Assembly: GCF_035582795.1 (NCBI RefSeq)
Contig: NC_134390.1
Span: forward strand, 2,061,560 to 2,125,559
Origin: Mycteria americana
Lineage: Eukaryota; Chordata; Aves; Ciconiiformes; Ciconiidae
Reading direction: 5' to 3'
DNA: 64,000 nucleotides
Shown here one piece after another: positions 1-10,770 of this stretch. Both the position numbers and the translations under genes were made by a program. The notes under the pieces were generated by a model. The model saw only the letters and a program-made list of their open reading frames with translations. It had not been told where the DNA came from and searched no databases. The stretch's first letter is position 1, and every line of letters starts with the position of its first letter.

Positions 1-26
1 AGACCGCGGCGGGGACGCCACCTTAC

Positions 27-1198
27 CCAGCATCTTCCTCCCCATTTCCTGGAACTGCTTCCTCTTCTTCCTCTCCTCCTCCAGCAGCCGCTGCCGCTCC
101 TCCACCTCCTGCTGCCGCCGCCGCAAGGCCTCGGCCTCCCGCTCCGCCTTGGACAGGAACTTGGGCTGGGACAGGAGAGGGGAAAGCTCACACCGGGCCT
201 GGCAGTGACCCCCCCACCGCTGGGGCTGCCCCACGACAGGACCCCCCGCCCCCCCCAACATCCATCCTGTACCACAGGCACGGTACGGGAGAGCCCCGAC
301 ACAGGGAGAAGGCTTCTGCTCCTACCTTGGCTTCCGCCTCCTCTTCAGCCTTCTTCTTAGCCAGCAGCTCCTCCAAGGACAGGGGCTGGGCCTGCGAAGG
401 TGGGGCCAGACCGTTAGCAGCCCCCGACCGGGACCCTTTGCCTCACCACAGTGATCCCCCCGCCCCGGGAGCCATCCCCGGCCAAGCCCCCTCCTCACCT
501 TCTCCTTCTTCAGGGCATTCTCCTCCTCCTCCTCTGCTTTCCGTGAGTCTCGCTCCTTCCGGGACTTTGAGTCCTTGCCCCTGCTCGGGGACAAGCTTCC
601 CGGCAAAACAAAGAGGAATCAGGCACCAATTGAGGGTCACCCCGTCCCCGCAATCCCGCTCTCCCCCAGGACAACGCTTCCTACAAGTAACAGCACTGGG
701 GTGCTCACAGGAGACCAGGGACACCCCGAAAAGAGAGCGGGCTCACCTCGACCGCTTCCTGTCCTTGTCCCGCCGGTGCCCATCCTTCTCCCGCTCCCGG
801 TCCTTCTTGCCTCGGTCCCGGTCACGCTCTTTGTGCCGGCGATCCCTGTGGAGCGGGACGGTCACAGCACGGCCCCAGCCCAACCAGCCGCATCCGCGCC
901 TTCGTGGGGCCGTTACGGACACAAGAGAGCGGGAGAGCCCTTCCCTAAAAACCTGGGGAGCCCCCTGTAACACCCCTCACCTCTCTGGCGACTTGGACCG
1001 GGAGCGGGACCGCGACCGGCTGCCTCGTCTCCTGTCCCGGGACCGGTGCCGCTTTCTGTCCTTGGAGGGGGAACCCTTGCGGTCCCGCTCCCGCTCCCGG
1101 TCCCGATCCCGGTCCCTGTCTGGGGAGCGGGAACGTTTCCTCTCCTCCTTGGCAGGGGATGCGTCCCGGTCCTTCTTGTCTGCCAGTTCTCCGGCCAT
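27..1198 (-). CDS. DDX23: DDX23 (PRP28-type DEAD-box splicing helicase), 5' coding exons, partial
   Basis: N-terminal part of the U5 snRNP RNA helicase that helps exchange U1 for U6 at the 5' splice site in the nucleus. Coding exons seen: 981-1198, 747-845, 499-595, 326-391 and 27-165, all with GT-AG borders and matching phases. The ATG is the first codon of exon 2, directly after the acceptor AG. The protein begins [12 protein letters not shown] and then has a long Arg/Ser/Asp/Glu/Lys-rich RS-like region, an acidic stretch and a coiled Glu/Lys region ([17 protein letters not shown], then [14 protein letters not shown]), in the same order as human DDX23. The helicase core lies beyond the left edge. 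A non-coding first exon probably ends at the donor at 1611-1612 (exon from 1613 upward). Orthology is confident from the N-terminus and from synteny with RND1. Confidence 0.93.
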
Positions 1199-1612
1199 CT
1201 GCGGGGGAGAGGGTCAGACGGAGCGGGGGACCGGGGCGGGGGATCCCGGGGAGAGAGTGGGGATGGCTGGGGGACCCGGGAGGGGCGCGGGGGACCCGGG
1301 GAGGGAGCGGAGAGGGCTGGGGTACGCGAGGAGGGAGCGGGGAGGGATGGGGGACCCGGGGAGGGAGCAGGGAAGGCTGGGGTAGGCGGGGAGGGAGCGC
1401 AGGGGGACGCGGGGGGGGCCTGGGGTAGCTGCGGAGACCCGGGAGGGCCGGGGGACCCGGGATCCAGGCCCTGCCCTGGGTGCCCGGTGCTGGGGTGCAG
1501 CCCAGTGACGCGGCGGCGGGGTCCTCCAGCCCCCCCGGGGGTCCCCGGGGCCTTCCTGCGGGAGAGCCCGGCTGCCGCAGGCGCCCGCCGAGTCCCCCCG
1601 GCCCGCTCTCAC

Positions 1613-1760
1613 CGCCTCCGCCCGCAGGCCCAGGCCTCAGCGCCGCCCCGCCGCCGCCATGTCCGCCGGGCGCCGCGGGGCACGCCGGGAAGGCGAGGCC
1701 GCCCCCCCCCGCGCCGGGACTACAACTCCCGGCAGCCCCCGCGCCTGCCGCGGTCGCAGC
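1613..1760 (-). promoter_or_regulatory. DDX23 CpG-island promoter and non-coding exon 1
   Basis: Dense CpG DNA just upstream of the DDX23 coding exons. A plausible donor (GGCG|GTGAGA on the minus strand) at 1611-1612 would end a non-coding exon 1. At 1719-1730 the plus strand reads ACTACAACTCCC, which resembles the ZNF143/THAP11 promoter motif typical of housekeeping genes. No TATA box is seen. The start site itself cannot be placed from sequence alone. Confidence 0.55.
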
Positions 1761-2289
1761 ACCTCCGCGCCCTGCGGATCCCTCCGCCGCGCAGCGCCCC
1801 TGACCACGTGCACCCCCAAAGCCCCGCAGTAACCCCCCGGCCCCGCGCGGGACACCCCCCCCCCCCGTGTCAATGTCCCCACGGCCCTGCGCACCCCACG
1901 GGGCCATGCGGGAGCCCCACACCCCCCCCCCCCCGGCCCCACTGACACCCCCTAATCCCAACTTGGGGGGGGTCCGGGCAGAGCCAGGGGCAGCAGGAGA
2001 GGCCCAGGGGGGCCCTTACGGGGTACCCAGGGCTCCCCCCAGCCCAGGGAGGCACCCAACAGCACGGGGACACCCCCACCCCACGGACTTTGCCCTCTGC
2101 GTCATCACCCGCGGGTGACAGCACAGGCAGACGTCAGCAGCACCGCCACCCTTCCCCGCTGGCACAAGTGATGCAGGAGGGACCCTGCCCCCGGGCGAAC
2201 CCCAACACCACCCCCCAACACAGGAATTTCCCCCCCCCCCAAAAAAAAACCAGCACCAAGCACCCGCTGCACATGGGTGGGTATTATAT
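1761..2289. other. Short spacer between DDX23 promoter and RND1 3' end
   Basis: About 0.5 kb of C-rich DNA with C runs. No gene, repeat family or regulatory motif is recognised here apart from homopolymers. Open frames on both strands are low-complexity Gly/Pro-rich products without similarity that I recognise. Confidence 0.6.
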
Positions 2290-2309
2290 TTCCGATAATA
2301 AATAAGCTT

Positions 2310-2315
2310 TTTAAT
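2310..2315 (-). terminator. RND1 poly(A) signal (ATTAAA)
   Basis: ATTAAA on the minus strand about 420 bp after the RND1 stop codon, in an unusually AT-rich patch (about 2280-2320). It gives a 3' UTR of roughly 440 bp. Confidence 0.6.
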
Positions 2316-2735
2316 AACACTGACCATGAACAGAGACACTCCCCCCCTCCCTCCCCCCCAGACAGTCCATAAAATAGTCCCCCAGCATGCCCCCTCCCCG
2401 CTGGGGTCCCCGGGGCCAAGCAGCAGATGAGGGATGGGGCAGCACAGGGGGAACAGGATGAGTCCATGGATGAGGCCCCCCCCCGCCCCCCAGGGTTGGG
2501 GAGCAGCCGTTGAACACCCTCCCTGGGCACCCCCTCCCAGACCCCCACCCATGGCAGCTCCATGGGGGCTGCCCCCCAGGATGGGGGCTGGCGGGGGAAG
2601 CAGCATGATGGGAGGGCAGCAGGCACCCCCTCCTCCTTGTGGGGGGCTCTGCGGCCCTGTCCAGCCCCCCCCACCCCATCCTGGAGACTCAGGGGGGCTG
2701 GGGGCTTTGAGGGAGGGGACGTTCACGTCCCCCCT

Positions 2736-4935
2736 TCACATGACGGAGCAGCTTTTTGCTTTTTCCTTCTTGAAGGCGGAAGAGATGAGCTCGGAGCGGC
2801 TGGGCAGGTGCAGGAGTCTCTTGGAGAGGCTGCGGGGGGGGCTTTTGGGGGGCTGCGGGGGGGCTTTGCTGAGGCAGATGCCGGACACGGTCCGGAAGAT
2901 GCTGTGTACGCTCTTCTCCGAGGTGAAGGCCGAGCACTCCAGGTAGCTCTCGGCTCCCAGCTGTCTGGCGGCCGCGCAGCCCTGCAACCCAACCCCGCGT
3001 GAGGCCGGCGCGGCACCCCAAACCCACCCCTCCCCCCCACAGGGAACCCCCCCCCCACACACACACACCTGCTCATAGGAGATGGGTGCCTGCTTCTGGT
3101 GGGAGAGCTCCATCAGGGTGCTCAGGTCCGTCCGTAGGTCCGTCTTGCAGCCGATGAGCAGCACCCGCGTGTTGGGGCAATAGTCCAGGATCTCTGACTT
3201 CCACTACGGGGCGGGGGGCACGGAGCTGCCGTCAGGGCGAGGGGGACCCCAAACCACCCCCCCACACACACACACCCCCCCCAAGAGGGGTTTCCCCCCC
3301 TGCCCCTCACCTTCTTGGACGCGCTGTCCAGGGTCTCGGGGCGGCTGATGTCGAAGCAGAGCAGGACGGCATCCGAGTCGCTGTAGCAGAGCGGACGCAC
3401 GTTATCATAGTAGGGAGAGCCTGGGAGAAAAGGGGGTGTCACTGCACGGCACCCCCCCCCCCAAGGGACCCAGGCCCCCGGGTGGGAAGTGCTTGCGAAG
3501 GGACGAAGGGGCACAGCCCCCCCTTTCTGCCTGGGGTGGGGAGCACGCAGCTCTAGAGTCCCCCAAAATGCCACCTCTGCTCCCCGCAACCCATTAACAT
3601 CACCATCGCCCCTAACGAAGCAGCAGGAAATGGATCCCGCGGTGTTTATATAACAGCTGCCCCCCCCTCCATGTTGGGGAGCCCTGCCAGCAGGCAGGGG
3701 TGTTGGGGGGCAGCCGGGATGGGGCGGGGGGGGCTGCCACCCCCACGGTGTCCCCAGGGAACCGGGGCCGCCAGCACCGCACTGGGGACTGCAGGGGGAG
3801 GCGGTACATGGGGGTGCAGGGGCAATGGGGTGCCCCTCCGGGTGTGGGGGTGGCCGGGGTGCCCCCCCATTGCCACCCCCGACCCCGAAGGGCCTCAGAG
3901 GGGTTTTGCAGCCCAGACGTTCCGTGCGCGGAATAGCAAAGAGGCTGCGCCAGCGCATCGCCATAGCAACGCGGGGACCGCGGGTGGCGGGGACCCCCCC
4001 CTCCGACGGGGGGGACACTGCAGCACCAGGGCATGGCTGCCCCGGCCCCCCCACCCTTCCCCCCCAGCTTTTCAGGGGTGCCCAGGGAGGGGCAACACCA
4101 GGATGCCCCATTACCCCCCCCATTCGCAGGCAGCCCCGCAGGGAGGGCACAGGGGCCCCAGCACCCCACACCCTACCTGGGGGGGCTCACATCAGTGTGG
4201 GGGACCCCTCCAGGAACGGGGTCGGCCCTGTGTGTCCCCCTCCCCCCCCAGCACCTTCCCGCAGGGCCAGTCCCTGGGGACTCCCTGGCAGCCAGGCCCC
4301 TCTGTGCCCCCCCAGCCCCAAGGATCGGGCACCCCCGGACCCCCCCCCCCAGGGGGGCAGCCCTCACCAGGTGCCCCCACTGTGGCCACCAAGCCACCCC
4401 CCCCCGCAGGGACCCCAGACACCCCACTGCAGGGCTCTCCCGACTGCAGCCCCCCCGCAGGGCCCCCCCCAAACCGCAGGCCTGGCACCCCCAGTGCAGC
4501 CACCCCCCCGACACCCCAAACCACCTTCCCCCAGCAAATGCCCCCATCACCCCCCACCGGGGCCAGGGCTGCCCCCGCCCCGCTGCACCCCCCGGTACCG
4601 GAGGGGCCTCCCCCACCCCCGTGCATGCACCTTCTCCCCCCCCCCCGGTACCGGAGGTGTCCCAGAGGCTCAGCTCCACCCGCTGCTCCTCGCTGGCCAG
4701 ACACGCCGTGTAGTTCTCAAACACGGTGGGCACGTACGTCTGCAACGGCACCGAGAGCGTCAGCGGCCGGTCCCCGCTGCCGGTCCCCGGTGCTCGGTCC
4801 CCGGTGCCGGCTCACCTCAGGGTAGCAGTCCTTAGCCAGCACCTGCAGCATGGCCGTCTTGCCGCACTGCACGTCGCCCACCAGCACCAGCTTGCAGCGG
4901 GCCGGGGCGGCCGGTACCGGCCTCCGCTCCCGCAT
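2736..4935 (-). CDS. RND1: RND1, atypical constitutively GTP-bound Rho-family GTPase
   Basis: Rho-family protein that loosens actin stress fibres and adhesion at the plasma membrane. Five coding exons: 4816-4935, 4652-4739, 3311-3420, 3069-3203 and 2736-2981; they splice in frame to 232 aa, the human length. Residues about 16-29 hold the P-loop ([10 protein letters not shown]), followed by the effector region (YVPTVFENY), the switch II segment DTSGSPYYD, the base-binding GCKTDLR and SAFTSEK. As in other Rnd proteins, positions equivalent to Ras Gly12, Ala59 and Gln61 are Val, Ser and Ser, which removes GTP hydrolysis. The protein ends in CSVM, a CAAX box expected to be farnesylated. Intron 2 (3421-4651) is the largest. 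The gene is divergent from CCDC65, sharing a CpG-rich promoter. Identification is secure. Confidence 0.97.
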
Positions 4936-5529
4936 GGCAGCGGCGCAGAGCGCAGCCGCTCCGCCGCCCGCCCGCCCGCCGGCCCTGCGCCCCGCCGCCG
5001 CAGCGCCCCTATATACCCCGCCAACGCCGAGCCCCGCCCACGGCGGCGCCCGCCCGCCAATCGCCGCGGCGGCTGCCGGCGCGCCGGCCAATGGCGAAGA
5101 GGCGGGGGACTGCCGGGGCCCGCCCTCTCGGATGCGAGGCCGCTCCTCCAGGCCAGGGGGCGCCTGTCTGGCTGAGGACGGAAGTGGGGCCGTGCTCCCG
5201 CCCCCAAACCGGAAGTGGCGGTTGCTAGGAGACCGGTGGGACGCCGGCCGCTGGGCCGGGGGTTTTGGCGGGGCGGGGGAGGGACGCGACCGGTACCGGG
5301 ATAGGGGGGGCGGGACCCCCGTGGTGCGGGAGGGGGCGCCGAGGGGCGGGGGCGGACCGGAGGGGTGCGGGGGCGATGGAGCCCGGGGGGTACCCCGAAG
5401 TGGAGGGGGCCTGGGGGGACCCCAGGAGGAGGCGATAGGGGTGGGCAGGGGGGAACGGGGCCTGGGGGGGGCCCTGGAGGGGCCGCGGCCCCCCACACCT
5501 CTTACGCCGTGTGCCCGGGCCCAGCCACC
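4936..5529. promoter_or_regulatory. Divergent CpG-island promoter of RND1 and CCDC65
   Basis: The two ATGs are only about 594 bp apart on opposite strands. The interval is CpG-dense, with ETS-like sites (CGGAAGT near 5178 and CCGGAAGT near 5210) and an X-box at 5221. No TATA box is seen next to CCDC65. Repeated GGGGCGGG-type runs could bind SP/KLF factors. The RND1 5' UTR must lie within about the first 100 bp. Confidence 0.7.
5221..5233 (+). promoter_or_regulatory. Candidate RFX X-box of CCDC65
   Basis: GTTGCTAGGAGAC fits the RYYNYY-N-RRNRAC X-box pattern at every defined position. It lies about 300 bp upstream of the start codon of CCDC65, a motile-cilia gene, the gene class usually driven by RFX factors with FOXJ1. 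It sits right after an ETS-like site. Confidence 0.6.
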
Positions 5530-7730
5530 ATGCCGGCCAAGCGTCGCCCGCGGGCGGCAGCCCCCATGGCGGCGGAGGACGGGCTCCTGCTGCTGCAGAG
5601 CCAGGCGCTGGCCGAGGAGGAGGCGGCCAAGACGAAGGGGGAGATGCTCACCCGGTTCCTGAAGGTGCGTGGGGGGCCGGGGGGGGGGCCGGCAGCGTGT
5701 TTCCGCACATGCCGCCCAGCCCCTGACCCCCTCCCCGCCGCTCACGGCCCCCGCGCAGGACAAGCTGGCCAAGGAGGAGCGCAGCAGCGGCCTGAACCTC
5801 CGCAAGCTCAGCACGCAGTGGCGGGCGGTGCTGCGGGAGACCAAGGACGAGGAGCTGCGCCGGGACATCGAGATCCTCAGCCAGACCTTCGCGCGGGTGA
5901 TGGACTGCAAGGACAGCGTCATCGAGGCGAGCGAGGGGCTGGCGGGGCGGCGGCGGCACCGGGGCCCACCTGTGACCCCCCCAACCTCCGCAGTCCCTGG
6001 CCACAGACCTGGAGGAGGCGGAGGAGCAGCACGCCCAGGCCCTGCGCAGCCACCTGCACAACGTCGACCGCCTGCTGCAGCTCCAACGCGAGCGCCTGAC
6101 GTGCCTGGAGGAGGGGTACAGCACCCAGCTGGAGGCCCTGAAGACCGAGTTTGAGACTGAGAGGTACGGAGGGGGAGAGGGACAGCAGTGGCACCCGCTG
6201 GCTGTCCTGCCCTGGTGCTGAGCCCTCTCACCGCCTGGTCGGGACCGCCGTGGCTTCCCTCTGTCAGCAGCTCCCCCGCGTTCTCCGCAGGAGGACCATC
6301 CTTGAGCAGCACGAGCGAGAAAGCTGCTACCTGCGGGACGTGGCGCTGGCCGCGGAGGAGAATTACGCCAGGAATGACCATGAGGCCACGTTGAATTTCC
6401 AGAGTGCCCGGGATGACATCAAGAGCAAGGTACGGTGAGGAACCGGCGAGGAGCCTTTTAGGGCTTGTGAGCAGAGCACACGGCGAGGTTTGGGAGGTGC
6501 TGGGTCACCCACACCCGTGTCCGTCCCCAGAGCCTGCAGGAGAAGCAGTACAGCCGCATGCAGCTGGGCGGGAAGGCGGAGGTGCTCTGGGAGCAGTTCC
6601 AGCGGGCCATGCAGAGCTACACGGAGGCTACCGAGCACCAGAAGATCGCTTTTGAGGCACTGAAGCAGAAGGACGAGAAGAGCTCCAGGGAGATAGAGAC
6701 GCAGGCAAAGAAGCTGCAAAAGCTCCAGGTTGCCGCAGGTCGCAGGGGTGGACGTGGGAGCGGAGACGTCCCCCACCCCATCCTGCTGCTCACGTTTCGG
6801 CTGTCCCCAGGACTTGGTCACGGCCACCAAGGGCCGGATCGCGGCTCACCTCCGGGAGAGCGAGGAGCAGAACCGGTGCGCACGGGAGGAGAAGGAAAGG
6901 GTCCTCGGGCAGCTCCAGGAGCTCAAGAGCGGGATGAACCAGGCCAGGGCTAAGGCCCACGGCAGCCTGACCAGGCTCACCGTGCAGAGCGGTGCTGCCC
7001 TGAAGGCGCTGGCGCGGGTGGTGGAGAAGGTGACGCCGGCAGCCCACGGGCAGCGGGAGCGCCGGGGGGGTGCCACCGTCCCCTCCCGCCCTGCCCTCAC
7101 TCGTATAACCCCCCCCCAGGCCCAGCGCGTCCTGCGGCTGGCCGAGATGTGCCGCAGGCTGGAGACGGAGGAAGAGAAGGTGCTGCCCTTCTACCCTTCC
7201 TCGCTGGCGGAGGAGGAGCAGCGAGACGCCCGGCAAGTCCTTGAGGAGACGCCCGCAGAGCCCCTGGCCCGGGTGAGGAGGCAGCACCGGGGTCCCAGAC
7301 GCTGCCGCGGAGCAGCAAGGGTCAGGATCCGGCCTCGGGGACGGCCGGGCTGGTGCGCGGGCAGTTTAGGGACCCCCTGTCCTCCTCCCTGCCTCTCTCC
7401 CAGGCCATGCAGGACTACGTGGGGCTGGAGCGCTTCTGGCAGCGGTTCAACAAGGCGAAGCTGGAGGAGCAGGCGCTGGAGCGGGAGCGGGCGGCCCTGA
7501 GCCAGCGGAACCGGCGCCTGCGGGAGCTGCTCAGGCAGTACCTGGCGGGGATCTCCGTCAGCCAGGAGGTGCTCGATGAGCCCAACCCGCTCCTCGCCAT
7601 CGAGCACAAGAGCTGCGTCCCCAGGGACTTGCCCCGTGCACAAGGTTATCAGGGTGCTGCACACCCCAACAGCCTCTTGGGAGGGGACACCCACCCAGAT
7701 CCCATCCCCAGCTCCGCCGGCACCGGCTGA
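5530..7730 (+). CDS. CCDC65: CCDC65 / DRC2, nexin-dynein regulatory complex subunit
   Basis: Coiled-coil axonemal protein that forms the base of the nexin-dynein regulatory complex (with DRC1) in motile cilia and sperm flagella. Eight coding exons: 5530-5664, 5759-5926, 5994-6163, 6291-6429, 6531-6728, 6811-7029, 7120-7272 and 7404-7730, joining in frame to 502 aa (human 484). The ATG has a good context (CCACCATGC). The protein is Glu/Lys/Gln/Leu-rich throughout with predicted coiled coil; matches to human DRC2 include [60 protein letters not shown]-like and [13 protein letters not shown] segments. The second intron (5927-5993) is only 67 bp and uses a GC donor (GAG|GCGAGC) with a normal AG acceptor. 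The gene converges with FKBP11; their 3' ends are about 250 bp apart. Confidence 0.95.
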
Positions 7731-7807
7731 GTATCGCCCTGTGGATTGGGGCACCCAGCCTTGGCGCTCGGGGACACTGCAGAGAGACCGTGACTGCCCA
7801 GAGGTGC

Positions 7808-7813
7808 CATAAA
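7808..7813 (+). terminator. CCDC65 variant poly(A) signal (CATAAA)
   Basis: CATAAA about 80 bp after the stop codon is the best candidate; no canonical AATAAA is seen on the plus strand close by. The 3' UTR would be about 100 bp. A downstream site cannot be excluded. Confidence 0.4.
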
Positions 7814-8073
7814 AGAGCTCAACTGCGCCCAAAAACGTGCTCCGGGGTCTTATTTCTGGTCACACTGAGCTTCATCAGGACGGACGGACGGGGTCTGTCA
7901 CCTCCCGCTCAGGTCTGACGCGTCAGCTCCTCGGCTGCACCAAATCCCCGCTGCCGGAGCGGGCAAGGAGCTCAGGGGGGGTGCACAGCCCCTTCCCGCT
8001 GCTCTGTCCCCCCCACCGCCCCCGGAGCCGGACAGAGCAGACACGGAGCAGCCGCAGATGCCGAGAGGAAGGC

Positions 8074-8079
8074 TTTATT
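8074..8079 (-). terminator. FKBP11 poly(A) signal overlapping its own stop codon
   Basis: On the minus strand the coding end reads AAG AAA TAA AG, so AATAAA includes the whole stop codon TAA. No other AATAAA or ATTAAA is seen just downstream. The 3' UTR would then be only about 10-30 nt. Confidence 0.65.
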
Positions 8080-10158
8080 TCTTTTTGGCTTTGTTCCTCT
8101 TCTCCTCCTTCAGCTTCTTCTTGGAGAGCTTGGGACTGCTGGCCTTGCGGTAGAGGTGGTACCCGATGAGCCCCAGCAGCGCCGGCACCAGCCCCAGGCA
8201 CAGCAGCGGCAGCACCTCGTTCACCATCTTCTGCCAGTAACTGGCTCGGGACAAAGCGACCAGCTCCACCTCGAACCGCAGCACCGCGTCACCTGGGGAG
8301 GGGGCCAGAGCCTGAGCGGGGACCGTGGGGGACCGGCGGGGACCCCACGGGGACCCCGAGGGCTGCGCTCACCTGGGATGGTGGGAGGGGAGCCGCGCTT
8401 GCCGTAGGCCAGGTGAGGGGGGATGATGGCTCTGCGCTTCTCCCTGCCGCGGCGAGAGACCGTCGGTGCCGGTGCCCCGTGGGGCCGGACCCACACCAAA
8501 CCGTGGCGGAGATGGTGGGGGGAACGCTGCCCGCCCCCAGCCCCGCCGCCCGGCTTACCCCACACACATGTCCAGCAGACTCTGCTCCAGGCCTGCAAGG
8601 AGAGGGGGACAGAGGGGGACAGAGGGGGACAGAGGGGTGAGCGGGGCCGGCCGGGGACATCCCGCAGCCCGCTCGGCCCAGCTGGGTCCCGGCGAAGCCC
8701 CCCCGGCCCCTCGCCCTGGCCCTTCGCTCACCGGGGATGACTTGGCGCTTGCCCAGCTCCACCTGGAGCGGGTCCCGGCTCAGCGAGGTGTCGATGATGC
8801 GGCCATCTTCCAGGCTGCCCTGCGGGGACATGGTCACAGTCACCCCTGGGGACGCAGAGGCGGTTCTGCCCCGGGGCCGATCCCACGCGGGTCCCGGCGT
8901 CGTCCCGCTGCCGCTCTGGTCCCAGTGCTGGTCCCGGTGTCCCTCCAGGGCCATCCCTGCGCTGATCCCAGTGCCACCCCCAGTGCCACCCCCAGTGCCA
9001 CCCTGGGGACGTCCCCACCCTGCTCCCAGTGCCAGGGCCATCCTCGTGCTGGTCCTGGTGCTGGTCCTGCTGCCAACCTATGCCCATACTGGGGCCACAC
9101 CCATGCCAGTCCCAGTGCCACCCCCATGCTAGTCCAGGTGCCACCCAGGGCCCATCTCGGGGCCACCCCCATGCCAGCCCAGGTGCCACCCAGGGCCCAT
9201 CCCGGGAGCTGTCACCATGCCTGTCCCAGTGCCACCCCTATGCCAGCCCAGGTGCCACCCGGGGGCTGTCACCATGCCAGTCCTAGTGCCACCCCTACGC
9301 CAGTCCAGTTGCCACCCAGGGCCCATCCCGGGACTGCCACCATCCCTGTCCCAATGCCGTCCCCATGCCCACTCCAGCGCTGTCCCTACCCCTGTCCCAG
9401 TGCCACCCTGGTGCCATCCCCACGCCCACCCCGGTACCACCCCAGTGCCACCCCCATGCCCACCCCGGAGCCGCCGCGGTGCCGGCCCAGGGCCCCCCCC
9501 CGCCGGTGCCGGGGCCGCCCCCGCCCGCCCCGCCCGGTGGAGCGCAGTGCTGACGTGTTCCTCCCGCCGCCCGCCCCGCACCGTGTAGTGGATGTGCACC
9601 GTGTCCCCCGGCGCCGACAGCTCCGTGCAACCCTCGGGGGGCGCGACCTGCAACGGGGGGGGGGGGTCACGGGGGGCCGGGACGAGGCCCCCCCGCCTCG
9701 GGGTCCACGCACCCCCCCGTGCCCACGGGTCCCCCGAGCGCTCCGTGAGTCGGACTCCCCCTCCGGACCCTCCCGTCCTCCCGGTGCCCCGCGCTCCCCC
9801 TCCGTAGCCCGGTCCTCGTGGTGCCCCCCCACCCCCCCTCCCGTCCCCCCGCTGCCCCGCGGCTCCCCCCGCCCGCCCAGGCCGGGCTCCCCGGTGCCCC
9901 CCCCACCCCGCGCCCCCGGGGCAACAGCATCTCGCCGGTGCCCCCATCCCCGCCGGTTCCCTCTCCCCGGTCTCAGCTCCCGGTCCAAGGGGGCCGCCGG
10001 GGGTCCCCGCTCCTCCCCGCCCGCTCCCTCCCGGGGCTCACGAGCGTCTCCAGCCGCAGCCCCCGGGCGCCGGTTTCGGTTTCGCTCTCGGCGGCGCGGG
10101 CGGGCGGCGGCGGCGGCAGCAGCAGCGCCAGCAGCAGCAGCGCGGCGGGGGGCGGCAT
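8075..10158 (-). CDS. FKBP11: FKBP11, ER membrane peptidyl-prolyl isomerase
   Basis: FK506-binding-type prolyl isomerase of the secretory pathway in the ER. Six coding exons: 10042-10158, 9582-9647, 8732-8819, 8559-8592, 8373-8443 and 8075-8292, in frame to 197 aa (human 201). Residues 1 to about 22 form a Leu/Pro-rich signal peptide. The FKBP fold follows, with [56 protein letters not shown] and [10 protein letters not shown]-terminal transmembrane segment ([13 protein letters not shown]) is followed by a basic tail ending KAKKK, resembling a dilysine ER-retrieval signal. Intron 2 (8820-9581) is filled by a minisatellite. The stop codon overlaps the poly(A) signal. Identification is secure. 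Confidence 0.96.
8930..9480. repeat. Degenerate CCA/CCC-rich minisatellite in FKBP11 intron 2
   Basis: About 0.5 kb of irregular tandem units built from phrases such as CCAGTGCCACCCC, ATGCCAGTCC and GGTGCCACCCAGGGCCC. Units of roughly 18-40 bp form nested longer repeats. It lies wholly inside the intron between coding exons 2 and 3. Confidence 0.75.
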
Positions 10159-10620
10159 GGCCGGGCTGGCGGCGGCGGCGGCGGCGGCGGCACCGGGACC
10201 GCCCCCCCCCCCGCCCGGCCCGGCCCCCGGGCTCTCCCCGGGCCCCGCCCCCCGGCCCCGCCCCCGCCGGCCCTGGGACACTGCAACGGGACCGGCAACG
10301 CGTCCTCGGGGCGACCGGAGCTGCCCCGAGCCCCGGCGGGGCCGGGGGGGGTGTGTGTGTGTGTGCGGGGGGTGTCCCTCGGTGCGTCCCCTCGGTGCCC
10401 GGGGACACGCGTCCGCCCGCGCCCCGGTGCCACCCAGCCCCGGGCTGGCACCGAGCGTCCGTCCCTGCCCGGGGACTGTCCCGGCGCTCCCGGGCCGAGC
10501 CGGCCGCCCCTGCCCACCCCGGGCGGGGGGGGCTCGTCCCAGGGCACCGGCTGGGTGCAGCACCCGCTGTCCCGGCGCTGTCGGGACTCGGTACCAGCAG
10601 GCAAAGCCTGGAGAAACTGG

Positions 10621-10770
10621 CACCCACCCGGGTCCAGGACCCCTTCTTGGCACCCACCCGGGTCCAGGACCCCTTCTTGGCACCCACCCGGGTCCAGAAC
10701 CCCTCCTCGGCACCCACCCAGGTCCAGAACCCCTCCTCGGCACCCACCCGGCTCCAGCATCCTTCCCCGG
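10621..10770. repeat. 30 bp minisatellite, five units
   Basis: Five head-to-tail 30 bp units starting at 10621, 10651, 10681, 10711 and 10741. Each begins CACCCACCCGG or close to it; the first two are identical and later ones differ by a few bases, as expected for recent local duplication. Confidence 0.9.

Noticed and set aside
3955-3990. CGCCATAGCAAC in RND1 intron 2 as an X-box
   Set aside because: Only one half site (GTTGCTATGG on the minus strand) fits; the second half differs at two fixed positions.
5927-5993. Reading straight through the 67 bp between CCDC65 exons 2 and 3
   Set aside because: 67 is not a multiple of three and the intervening Gly/Arg-rich sequence has no counterpart in CCDC65; excising it restores the conserved protein.
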